Source: Hydrangea macrophylla (Eukaryota > Streptophyta > Magnoliopsida > Cornales > Hydrangeaceae). From it: a DNA stretch of 64,000 bases. Both the position numbers and the translations under genes were made by a program. Shown one piece after another: positions 1-9,507 of the stretch. The stretch is from the NCBI GenBank assembly GCA_033977485.1, contig CM066994.1, positions 48,447,155 to 48,511,154 on the forward strand, read 5' to 3'. Each line of letters opens with the position of its first letter. Within the stretch, counting starts at the first letter, position 1. A model generated the notes under the pieces. The model ran no database searches. It worked only from the letters and a program-made list of their open reading frames with translations, and was not told where the DNA came from.

Positions 1-510
1 AAATATAGGGTGAATCATAAAATTGCTCTGGCTTACCACCCACAAACGAACGGACAAGCAGAATTGGCGAATCGTGAGATTAAGCATATATCATTGTACC
101 GCCTAGTATATAGAAAAGCTTGCCACCTCCTGGTCAAATTAGAACACAAAGTATATTGGGCGACCCGCTCATTGAACTTTGACATCAAAGAGGGAGGACA
201 TCTCCGAAAACACAAATTGGCTGAACTGGAGGAAATATGCCGCGATGCGTATGATAACGTCAAAATGCACAAGGCAAGGTTGAAGGCTCATCATGATCAA
301 GCAATCTTCCATAAATCTTTCGAGCCGGGATAAAAGGTTCTAATGTATGATTCTCGACTCCATCTTTTCCCAGGAAAGCTTCACTCCAGGTGGACAGGTC
401 CATTCGTGGTTAAAATAGTATTTCCACACAGAGTCGTTGAGCTGCACAATCCCAAAAATAATAAGAGCTTCAAGGTTAACGGCCAACGGTTAAGCCATTT
501 CTGGAGAACT
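1..510 (+). pseudogene. Ty3/gypsy integrase C-terminal fragment of an older host element
   Basis: This is the last part of a Ty3/gypsy pol reading frame that enters from the left edge. The first residues carry the integrase motif around HPQTNGQAE, which contains the last acidic catalytic residue of the DDE core. The following lysine-rich stretch and the segments [10 protein letters not shown] and KVNGQRL are typical of the integrase C-terminus in Athila/Tat elements. One frame (codons in phase with position 1) runs from 1 to 510, broken by a single TAA at 331-333; there is no genuine start codon because the fragment is internal. The frame is interrupted at 510 by the Athila-like element and resumes at 8967 in the same phase. 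The catalytic core, reverse transcriptase and protease of this element lie outside the window, so the clade call (Athila/Tat) rests on the C-terminal motifs only. Confidence 0.85.
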
Positions 511-687
511 TGATCGGGAGAGAACAGATCCTAATTATATGCCTTAACTTACGCTTGTTAGTACCTTTTTATCCTATTTTTGTATATTTTTACTTCGTTT
601 TCTATTTTCTGACAGGGTTTGGAAGAAATCAAGTATATCAAGCTAAATAGGGTGAAAAAGCAAGCAAAAAGAAGCTAAAAAAACCAC

Positions 688-815
688 ATCGCGCGAGCGA
701 CCCGTTCGCGCGAAACCCAGAAAATCGCGCGCACAACCCGCTCGCGCGAAGATCCCGAAATCGCTCACGCAACCCGCTCGCGCGACTTCCCAATATCGCG
801 CTCGTGCGCGACCTG
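688..815 (+). repeat. CGCG-rich palindrome cluster in Athila-like 5' LTR
   Basis: The cluster holds three to four copies of an 11-base arm TCGCGCGAGCG, a spacer (often ACC) and the complementary arm, separated by A-rich linkers. Arms carry scattered point changes. The copy in the 3' LTR (7787-7910) has lost one hairpin arm and differs far more than the surrounding LTR, so this block changes quickly. It lies upstream of the TATA box. Related clusters occur in the element interior and in Tekay LTRs. Confidence 0.85.
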
Positions 816-952
816 TGTAAAAATAGAACTTGCGTATTTCAGTATAATGATGATTCTTACATGAACGAAACTGCCTAATTACGTCTGGAAAGCTAAATAC
901 AGCAGTTTTAGTGCGTTTTGGGTTAGGATAGCTTCCAAAACTTGTTGTAAAT

Positions 953-963
953 CTATATATACC
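953..963 (+). promoter_or_regulatory. TATA box in Athila-like 5' LTR
   Basis: CTATATATACC is a good plant TATA box, followed by an A/T-rich stretch and 'ttattatacacac'. Transcription would begin about 30 bases downstream. The same box is at 8049-8059 in the 3' LTR. Confidence 0.6.
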
Positions 964-1867
964 CTAATTTAATTCAATTTAGGGGTTGGCAATTATTATA
1001 CACACAAGATACAACCATACTTTCAGCCATTGAAGGGAGGAAAGCAAGGAGAAGAAGAATAAGACCAAGGATTTCCATGGCCTCTTCCATCAACCTCTTG
1101 ACATCCGCTGCTTCTATGGACAACTAAACCTAGATCTAGGGTTTCAATGAAACCCTAGCCAAGTAATAGGGTTTTATTTATGTTTTTATTTTATTTTTAT
1201 TATGTATGGATGATGATTACATGTTTAGAGGATTTTCATAAATAAATCGTACTTCTATTGATTAAATCATTACTTTTAAAGTTTATTCTTGTCTTAGATC
1301 TATTTTGACTGTGATGTGCTCAATGATCTATGCTTGTTGTGCTTGTTTAGATTGTTTACATGTAATGGTGCTTAATTGAATTGTGCTATCAAGTATCCGA
1401 ATAGTCCATGCCTAGATTAGACGGATTATACCACAACCCTAGTTTAGTGTGGGATAATTCGTGCTAACCGAAGATGGATTATGTTGGTGCTTGAACCATA
1501 GTTATTTTCTTGACGGAGGAATTGGGCTTGTAGCTACAATTCTCCATTATCACCCAACTTAATAGACTGAAGTAATTCATAAATATTCCTATTATGAAGC
1601 TAGTGGTGGATTTGTAATTCTAGGCTCCTTTAAACATATTTATAAAAACATTTTTAAATCGCTTTCATAATTTAGATTTATTTTAATGTTCTTAGTTTAA
1701 TTAAATTCAAAATCAAAATCTCGTTTTCATAGTTAATTAGATTTATGTTTTAAAATTAAGAGTCGTAGTAATTCAATCTCTGTGGGTTCGACCTTTACTT
1801 TCACTACTACAAATCCTTAGAAAATTAAAGAATACTTTTATATCTTGATATTGACAACATCAATTTT

Positions 1868-1885
1868 TGGCGCCGTTGCCGGGGA
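1868..1885 (+). other. tRNA-Asp primer binding site
   Basis: Five bases after the LTR, TGGCGCCGTTGCCGGGGA is complementary to the 3' end of plant tRNA-Asp, the usual minus-strand primer of Athila elements. It fixes the + orientation and the 3' end of the 5' LTR. Confidence 0.9.
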
Positions 1886-2351
1886 TTGCAAATTACTACC
1901 TTTAGTTTTTGAATATTAGTTTAGTTAATTCGTAAATATTAGATTATGTTTTCTTTTTCTTATTTTTCGTTTTATTTTAAGTCACTAACTTTTCTTTTTA
2001 TTTTGTAGTTTCTCGAGTCATCAAATTCTAACGTTTCCGGGAGGAATAGCTTAGCACATCAAAGGAGCTTACGCGAAAAAATATAAATAAAATTCAAGTA
2101 AATTGCTTCTTGTGAAATTCGCTTTAAACCGCTGTAAGTCAGGGCGTTGTGACGCACTGTTTGCATTAGTTTAGGGTTAATTGCACTGCATTAGCTAGGA
2201 AACCCGGGGCGCTGGGCTTGACGCGGTCATTGCATTACAAGATAATATTCATGCATCACAGTAGTTGAGTGCTTGTTATCTTAGTTGCGTGATTGCTAGT
2301 TTTTTTATTTGAGTCAGTTTTTGTTTTTAGTTTAGTTTTCTTTTTAAGTTT
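1886..2351 (+). other. untranslated leader of Athila-like element
   Basis: This A/T-rich leader lies between primer site and gag. It contains no supported ORF; a G/C-richer patch around 2130-2235 ('gacgcactgt', 'cccggggcgctgggcttgac') may hold packaging signals, but nothing specific can be shown. Confidence 0.5.
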
Positions 2352-4730
2352 ATGTTTGGTACACGTTCAAATAAACCTGAATTACATTCTATCCATCTTG
2401 AACTCGAACGTACGTTAAGAGTTAGTAAGTCCGACGAATCAACGTCGATTCCGTCGTTGTTGTTTGAGGCCGAAATTCAAAGTACCCTTAAGCGGTTAAG
2501 GAGAACTTGAACTTTTAAAATAGAACCTATTCCAATGGCCGACATTGGAAACAACGGAAACAATATGAATAATCTTATTATACCGCCACCACCTCCACTT
2601 AAAGATTACTTTATTTCGACCACTTACACGCCACAAACATGTATTGATTTACTGGAGGCGACGGTATCTCACTTTGAGATAAAGTCATCTACCATCTTGC
2701 TACTTCCATCTTTCCATGGCTGTCTAAATGAAGATCCATATCAACACTTAGGAGATTTTCAAGATATATGCTCCACTTTGAAAATTCAAAATCCTACTGA
2801 TAATGAATTAAAATTGCGGCTCTTTCCATTCTCTTTAAAAGATAAAGCTAAATACTGGCTCCAATCTTTGGAGCCAAACACAATTAGAACATGGGAAGCC
2901 TTACACACCGCATTTTTACAAAAGTTTTTCCCTATTATGCGTACGAATCAGATAAGGAAATCCATAACAAACTTTGTGATGCAAGATGGGGAAACACTTT
3001 ACGACACGTGGGAAAAATTTAAAGAATTATTACGATCGTGTCCACATCATCAGGTTCCTAAGTGGCAGTTGGTACAAGTCTTTTACGAGGGACTTATTCC
3101 CTTAGTCCGTAATACCGTCGACGCTGTTTGTGCGGGTACCTTCCTACACAAAAGTGCCGACGAGGCTTGGAAAATCTTTGAAACATTAAGCGAGAATTCG
3201 ATGCATCAAGCTGTGTCAGTACGTTCCGAGGGATATCATTCACAACCTAAGAGAGAGGTAAAGTTCGAGTCAAGTCATTCAATTGAAATAAAAGAACTAT
3301 CTAAAAAACTTGACCGACTTTTAACAATGAACCAAACGACAGCCCCACCCGCTCATGAAATTTGTGTATTATGTTCTGATCCATCACATTCTATCCTTGC
3401 ATGTCCATCGGCGAGTCAATTTCCGAAATTCGTGGAGCAACACATTAATTCTATTCAACAATACCCATGAAATAATTATAATTTGACTACTAATAATTCG
3501 GACACGCCATGGCGAAACCATCCTAACTTCTCGTGAAAAAATAATAATAATAATCCTAATGAGGTGACTAATTTTCCTAATGCATATCGACCTCAGTTTC
3601 AACCTAATCAATACCAACAACCACCTCCTAATCCGAACCCTCCAAGGGGTAACATTTTTTAGGAAAAGGTGTTGGCGTCCCTTAATAAAATTAAAACACA
3701 AGTACAGGCACAAGCACAAATAGTGCACTCTCACACACAATCTATTGCGAAACTTGAGTCCCAAATGGGACAGATAGCTACTGCGGTGAGTCGTAGAAAC
3801 GAGAGGAAGTTGCCTGCGCAAACTGTTCAAAACCCTAAGGGACAATACGAGAATGGGGGGTCGAGCGAGCAAGTGAATGCTGTTTTGACTAGGACGACTA
3901 CTCGAGAGGAAGAAGTTGTTGAGATTCCGAGGGAGGTTACGAGGGATGAAAATGTTAACTCAAATAAAGAGAGGGGTGAGGAAGTGAATCAAAGTAGAAA
4001 AGAAAAAGAACCGGTCCCAACGAATTATATTCCGAGAATGCCATATCCACCAAACGTTGAGGGACCGTCACATTTGTCTAAGAAAGGGTCAAAAGCTGAA
4101 GATATACTCGAGGTATTTAAGCAAGTTAAAATCAATATTCCATTCCTCGATGCTATTAAACAAATTCCCGCTTACGCTAAATGTCTTAAAGACCTATGCA
4201 CTCAGAAACGTAAATTGCGTAGTCATTCTCCGAAAAAGGTCTTCCTCACGAAAAAAGTAAGCTCAATTTTTCAGCACACTACTCCAAAGTATAAGGATCC
4301 AGGTACGCCTACGATTTCATGTGTCATAGGTGACACTATCATCCATAGGGCTCTCCTTGACTTAGGAGCTAGTGTTAATCTCCTACCTTACCATGTCTAC
4401 AAACAACTAGGACTAGGTGAAATAAAACCTACGGCCGCTACTATTCAATTAGCGGATCGTTCCGTCAAAGTACCTAGAGGAATCATCGAGGACGTCTTAG
4501 TTAAAGTTGATCAATGTTTTTATCCTGTCAATTTTATGGTCCTTGACACCGAACTTGTCCTAGATGCTAGGAAGCACACCCCTGTTATTCTTGGTCGTCC
4601 ATTCTTAGCCACTGCTAATGCGCGTGTCAATTGTCGAACGGGGGTGATGAAGGTGTCATTCGGAAATTTGAACTTAAAATTAAACGTTTTTAACGCTGTT
4701 GATCAACCTCCCAAAGACGATGATTACTAA
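2352..4730 (+). pseudogene. Athila-lineage gag-protease, broken by four stop codons
   Basis: A single reading phase runs from the ATG at 2352 (MFGTRSNKPELHS) to the stop at 4728-4730. The ATG at 2535 also lies in this phase and starts the longest open stretch. The frame is interrupted by TGA at 2508, TGA at 3468, TGA at 3534 and TAG at 3660. From the 2535 start, the Retrotrans_gag domain is at about residues 70-225 (FPFSLKDKAKYWL, then SCPHHQ), and a CX2CX4HX4C zinc knuckle (CVLCSDPSHSILAC) at 277-290. After the TAG come a coiled, charged linker and an aspartic protease with the Athila-type active site DLGAS (about 231-235 of the downstream part) and ILGRPFLAT. Gag would form the particle and the protease would process it. 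The frame stops before any polymerase domain. The downstream part has no real ATG at its start, so it is a continuation of gag and not a separate gene. Confidence 0.88.
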
Positions 4731-5070
4731 TATATGGAAGGTAGTGAGGTTAGAAGAACTGTCGGACTTAATAAAGAAATAAATATAAGTGAGGGGAATA
4801 ATATAGTGAATAATGAGCGGATGGATTTGAATAACCCAGACACTAATGAGGAATGTACTCGGAAGGTGAAAAATTGACTTGAACGTAATCAAGATGAACC
4901 GTTAAATGAATTGACTCATAGCGACGTTATTTTTGCTTACCGCCGGACTCTTCCTGAAATCCTTAGCGGTACAAAGTCTGATTTTCAGCCTCCATAAAAT
5001 CTTGAGTTAGAACGGTCTAGCTAAAGACGTAAAAGACAGCGCTTCTTGGGAGGTAACCCAAGCTTTATTT
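4731..5070 (+). other. remnant of pol 3' end after deletion of RT-RNaseH-integrase
   Basis: Directly after protease the sequence degenerates. It reaches, near 5038-5068, the block 'gcgcttcttgggaggtaaccc', which has an inverted repeat TTGGG/CCCAA. I know this block from the region just after pol in Athila-type elements. About 3-4 kb of polymerase and integrase coding sequence normally found between these two points is absent. The deletion is inferred from family structure, not from an autonomous relative in the window. Confidence 0.6.
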
Positions 5071-5189
5071 CGTTTGTTTATCTGATTTTTGCATGTTTTT
5101 GGGTCATTTTGGTCAGTTTTTGAGTTTTCTGGACAGGTTCGGGGGTTGGAGTAAAGTTATTTTTAATTTATATACATAAAATAAGTGAA

Positions 5190-5425
5190 CCGAGAGAAAA
5201 TATCCTTCTCGCGCGCGCGGTCCGCTCGCGCGAGACGTCGCTCGCGCGGCCCGCTGGCGCGAGAATGTGCCTTAGTGAAATTTTGGTTTACCTTTTTGAT
5301 GAGCTCTCGGGTTCTCCTCGCGCCTGATTTCGCGCGCGCGAGGTATCTCGCTCGGGCGAATGAAAAAAAAAAAAAAATTGGGATTCGTGCGCGCGACGGC
5401 CGCTCGCGCGATTCCCCATTTTTTA
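5190..5425 (+). repeat. CGCG-rich palindrome cluster inside the Athila-like element
   Basis: At least three hairpin-like groups are built from TCGCGCGCGCG / CGCTCGCGCGA type arms, at about 5206-5268, 5319-5358 and 5386-5414. They match the clusters in this element's own LTRs. Open frames through them on both strands are products of the CG repeats and carry no domain. Confidence 0.8.
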
Positions 5426-7595
5426 TGATATTTTCTTTTGTTTTCTCTATAAGTCCTCCACACCTGTTCTGATAGGTTTTACTTTTCTGTTTCTGTTTCT
5501 TAGGTACTTTTAGATCAAGTCATGTGTTGTTTTCATGTTTATAGTTATGTTTTATTTTCTTTTATAGTTCTTATCTTTTTGTTTTCGTAGTTTTGTTCAG
5601 TCTTATAGTTTATTTAGTTTCGTTTAGCTTAGTTAAAATTCTTTTAGCTGCTTTTATTATTATTTTTGTTTTTTTTCTTTTAACAAGAAGTAACAATAAC
5701 ATTGAACTTTATTGACATTTTCTTTGTGTTCACCTGTTTGTGATTGCCGAGATCGAGGTATTGTCGTTCCTTCTTTACGTACTTCCCTTTCTTTCATTTT
5801 ATTGTTTCATTGGGGACAATGAAAGGTTTAGGTTTGGGGGTATGCACTCACATGCACATTATTATATACACCAAAATTTTGAAATTTTCGATTCTTGTGC
5901 TTACATAAACGATGATTACCGACGTTTTTGCAATATAAATTTGATACTTCTTGTTATGTAATTATGATTGTTATAGAATGATAAACAAGAGAATATGTGA
6001 CTAAATATTTGCTGAAGTCATGTTGAGACGTTTTAGGTCATGTATCGTTTGAATCGTAGTTTTATATCATAGTTTTGCACATAAACCTATGCACTGCACG
6101 TAGTCGCTTGAATACATGTTTGATGTGAACTACAATATGATTCGGATTTCTAGATAACACATGGTGGAGACTAAACCCGGTGAGGTTTTGAGCCTATCTT
6201 TTCTTTTTAGAGGGTTATATACATTGTGTTTGTCGAATTTCATTGAAATAGCGCATCTACTCGTTGTTTAGTCTCATTATTCTTGTTTTGGTTGATAGTC
6301 AAGTTAAAATATTTGTTACCATGCTAAATAATCTTCCGTCGTAAGTGTTGAAGAACCATATGACCATAGGAAATGATTTTAGGCCTTCTTTGTTTACTGC
6401 CGACCGATAAATGATAAATTTCCTTAGTTCGCCCTTCGAGCCATTAAAATGCCGTTTTTTTTCTTTAATTACCATTATCTTGTTTTTGCTCCAATTTGGC
6501 CAACTTGGAGTTCACCCCTGAGAGATTGATCAACTTTTAGTAGTGTTAAGGTGATGTGTGATTGAGAAGAAGAAGAAAAAGAAGAAGATAAGATGCTATT
6601 GGGGTAGTTGCTTAGAAATCAATGAATAATCATCCAACAAGCAAGAAAAAAAGGGAAAAGATTGAAAAGAATTAAAAAAAAAAAAGAAAAGAAAAGAAAA
6701 AGAAACAGAAGGAGAAGAAAGTGAATGGGATGAAAAGGAGGAGAATGAAAAGATGAAAGTTGGTAGAAGAGAGAATGAAAGAAATCAAACATGCCTTACA
6801 ATGCCATTCTAAAACTACCTAACAAATCCTTTCTATCCTTTTCCATTGTCTGAGCCACATTACAACCTTTGAAAAGTCCTATTTGATCCTAGAAAACATG
6901 GTTTGGATATGTAAACGATGGGAGGGGGATTAAAACATGGTAATGATTAATTTTTCTTAACTGTTGGCACCCTATCCATGAGACTACTGTTCTTTCGTGT
7001 CATGCATCTTTTTCCAGTCATATGTGAGCATTTCTCGTTTTGAAAACATATTTCCTTTACTCACATATTTTAGAAAAATTACACTTGTTTCTGAGTGTTT
7101 CATTTTAGAGTGTAATTGACATTGCGAGATTCGTAGTCGAAGCATAGTTAGATGGTCATCCGAGTTATATTCCAAGTTCATGACATGCGCGTGTTCATTT
7201 GACTACCATATCACACACGTGCGATTTTATGAGAAACTCTATTGATTTATACGATGCATGTGCTTGAGATTGTTTTTCATGATGTAGGTAGACGTTTGAT
7301 TCCGTTTTTCTTGTTCGTTATTCTATTTCGAATCATCATTCTATGATAAGAAGTATTGATTGTTTTGTTTTTTGTTTCAATAAAACTTTTTAAATTTACA
7401 AGTTAATAAAGATGGTTGTGGGTAACTTATTGATGAGAACCCTCACGAGACTTCACTCGTCCGACGAGGGACACCTAGAGGTTTAAAAGGCTTGTTGCAT
7501 AGGCTAAATGCAATCGTGATCCATGCGAAAATGGAGTAGTATTTTGTTAGTAGTTTAGTTTTATTTTTAGTTTTGCTCGAGGACTAGTAAAATGT
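5426..7595 (+). other. non-coding 3' region of Athila-like element
   Basis: There is no supported ORF here. Landmarks are 'attggggacaatg' near 5810, a second G-run 'ggtttgggggtat' at 5829-5841 that resembles an internal polypurine tract, a purine-rich stretch (6550-6780), and a block at 7436-7545 ('gcttgttgcat...aaatgcaa') that also occurs before the polypurine tract of the element at 32190-32290. The block contains the palindrome CTCGTCCGACGAG. Confidence 0.6.
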
Positions 7596-7608
7596 AGGTT
7601 TGGGGGTG
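7596..7608 (+). other. polypurine tract of Athila-like element
   Basis: AGGTTTGGGGGTG abuts the 3' LTR and follows 'ctcgaggactag', the usual arrangement in Athila/Tat elements. It would prime plus-strand DNA synthesis. Confidence 0.85.
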
Positions 7609-8961
7609 TGATCGGGAGAGAACAGATCCTAATTATATGACTTAACTTACGCTTGTTAGTACCTTTTTATCCTGTTTTTGTATATTTTTACTTCGTTTTC
7701 TATTTTCTGACAGGGTTTGGAAGAAATCAAGTATATCAAGCTAAACAGGGTGAAAAAGCAAGCAAAAAGAAGCTAAAAAAACCACATCGCGCGAGCGACC
7801 CGCTCGCGGGAAACCCAGAAAATCACGCGCGAGACCCGCTCGTGCGAAGATCCCGAAATCGCTCGCGCGACTTCCCAATATAGCTCTCGCGCGGCCCACG
7901 CGCGCGACCTGTGTAAAAATGGAACTTGCGTATTTCAGTATACTGATGATTCCTACGCGAACGAAACTGCCTAATTACGTCTGGAAAGCTAAATACAGCA
8001 GTTTTAGTGCGTTTTGGGTTAGGAAAGCTTCAAAAACTTGTTGTAAATCTATATATACCCTAATTTAATTCAATTTAGGGGTTGGCAATTATTATACACA
8101 CAAGATACAACCATACTTTCAGCCATTGAAGGGAGGGAAGCAAGAAGAAGAAGAAGAAGAAGACCAAGGATTTCCATGGCCTCTTCCATCAACCTCTTGC
8201 CATCCGCTGCTTCTATGGACAACTAAACCTAGATCTAGGGTTTCAATGAAACCCTAGCCAAGTAATAGGGTTTTATTTATGTTTTTATTTTATTTTTATT
8301 ATGTATGGATGATGATTACATGTTTAGAGGATTTTTATAAATAAATCGTACTTCTATTGATTAAATCATTACTTTCAAAGTTTATTTTTGTCTTAGATCT
8401 ATTTTGACTGTGATGTTCTCAATGATCTATGCTTGCTGTGCTTGTTTAGATTGTTTACATGTAATGGTGCTTAATTGAATTGTGCTATCAAGTATCCGAA
8501 TAGTCCATGCCTACATTAGACGGATTATACCACAACCCTAGTTTAGTGTGGGATAATTCGTGCTAACCGAAGATGGATTATGTTGGTGCTTGAACCATAG
8601 TTATTTTCTTGACGGAGGAATTGGGCTTGTAGCTACAATTCCCCATTATCATCCAACTTAATAGACTAAAGTAATTCATAAATATTCCTATTATGAAGCT
8701 AGTGGTGGATTTGTAATCCTAGGCTCCTTTAAATGTATTTATAAAAACATTTTTAAATCGCTTTCATAATTTAGATTTATTTTATTTTTCTTAGTTTAAT
8801 TAAATTCAAAATCAAAATCTCGTTTTCATAATTAATTAGATTTAGGTTTTAAAATTAAGAGTCGTAGTAATTCAATCTCTGTGGGTTCGACCTTTACTTT
8901 CACTACTACAAATCCTTAGAAAAGTAAAGAATACTTTTATATCTTGATATTGACAACATCA
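7609..8961 (+). repeat. 3' LTR of the Athila-like element
   Basis: This is the second LTR copy, same ends as 511-1862, about 3 percent different by eye, with most excess differences in the CGCG-rich block (7787-7910). It is followed by the target duplication GAACT at 8962-8966. Confidence 0.95.
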
Positions 8962-9187
8962 GAACTTTCAACCCAAAGTTGAGCAAAGAGTTATCCTCAA
9001 ACTGTTGCCTAACTATTCGTCCGTTTAAAACACCAAAGAGTTGTCCTCAAACTGTTGTTGCAATCTTTTTGTTTAGTGTATTTTGTTTACTTTCATTGGT
9101 TTTGTGTTTTGCTTTCTTATTTGTGAGTGTGACATCAAACCTAAATCCCCTATTCCGTATTTTATACTGATCTGCAGGTTTTTGAGC
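8962..9187 (+). pseudogene. continuation of host element beyond integrase
   Basis: When the Athila-like insert and one target-site copy are disregarded, the phase of the integrase tail stays open here until a stop at 9168-9170. The first part has two near-direct repeats, 'aaagagttatcctcaaactgttg' and 'aaagagttgtcctcaaactgttg' (8981-9003 and 9036-9058). The later residues are hydrophobic (about 9060-9140 in this phase). This may be a true C-terminal extension of pol or chance read-through. Confidence 0.5.
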
Positions 9188-9433
9188 ATGAACGATTACG
9201 AAGGCATGCAATCGGTCTACTCGTTGGGCTCTTGGGGAGATCCTGAGTTCCCAAATCCCTCCTGGACCGCTGAAGAAATCGCATTTTGCCTTTCACCATA
9301 TGAAAGGCCAGGGGCAGACGATCTCATTGACTTATCTCATGGGTATGTTCCCTATCCACCAGCCCTTCTTGGTATTAATCCCTTTGAACACATGGAATTC
9401 TCTTCAAACGAGGAGGAAGAAGAGGTGGTGTAA
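9188..9433 (+). CDS. hypothetical ORF of the host element, 3' end cut off by an LTR
   Basis: The ORF starts at the ATG at 9188 (MNDYEGMQSVYSLGSW), after a possible splice acceptor 'ctgcag' near 9172-9177. It encodes about 81 residues rich in Pro, Trp, Tyr and acidic residues and ends in a Glu run and Val-Val. The stop TAA at 9431-9433 comes from the first bases of the family B LTR inserted at 9429, so the original protein was longer. I recognise no domain. Its place downstream of integrase suggests an extra 3' ORF of the old element, but a spliced cellular or captured exon cannot be excluded. Confidence 0.4.
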   Translation: MNDYEGMQSVYSLGSWGDPEFPNPSWTAEEIAFCLSPYERPGADDLIDLSHGYVPYPPALLGINPFEHMEFSSNEEEEEVV

Positions 9434-9507
9434 ACACCCCAATTTTGACTGAACTATTAAACTTAGGGGGATTTACCTATAGAAATCAATGATGTATAAT
9501 GTCCCGA

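Larger units (their letters stand above)
511..1862 (+). repeat. 5' LTR of the Athila-like element
   Basis: It starts TGATCGGGAG and ends GACAACATCA, matching the copy at 7609-8961 base for base over long stretches. U3 contains a G/C-rich palindromic cluster (about 688-815), followed about 140 bases later by a TATA box. AATAAA occurs near 1240 in the likely R region. The end has the 'ctctgtgggttcgacc' stretch common near the ends of Athila/Tat LTRs. Confidence 0.95.
511..8961 (+). mobile_element. Athila-like non-autonomous LTR retrotransposon (gag-protease only)
   Basis: The element is complete at both ends: two LTRs of about 1.35 kb starting TGATCGGG and ending ACATCA, a tRNA-Asp primer site, a polypurine tract, and a 5 bp target duplication GAACT at 506-510 and 8962-8966. 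The interior holds a broken gag-protease frame of the Athila lineage and no reverse transcriptase, RNase H or integrase, so mobilisation would need proteins from another element. By eye the two LTRs differ at roughly 40 positions (about 3 percent), making it older than the Tekay and 16 kb elements in this window. It interrupts the integrase tail at 1-510. Confidence 0.95.

Noticed and set aside
3669..4730. Separate protease gene
   Set aside because: Its first codon is GTG, it is in phase with gag, and only a TAG at 3660 separates them; it is one gag-protease frame broken by stops.
5185..5472. Arg-rich frames through the CGCG clusters here and at 16056-16322 and 23192-23500
   Set aside because: Alternating CG words remove stop codons on both strands; the 'proteins' are palindromic Arg/Ala/Ser repeats.
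7436..7475. Hammerhead-type ribozyme near the palindrome CTCGTCCGACGAG
   Set aside because: The conserved CUGAUGA and GAAA core elements are not found in the right order around the palindrome.
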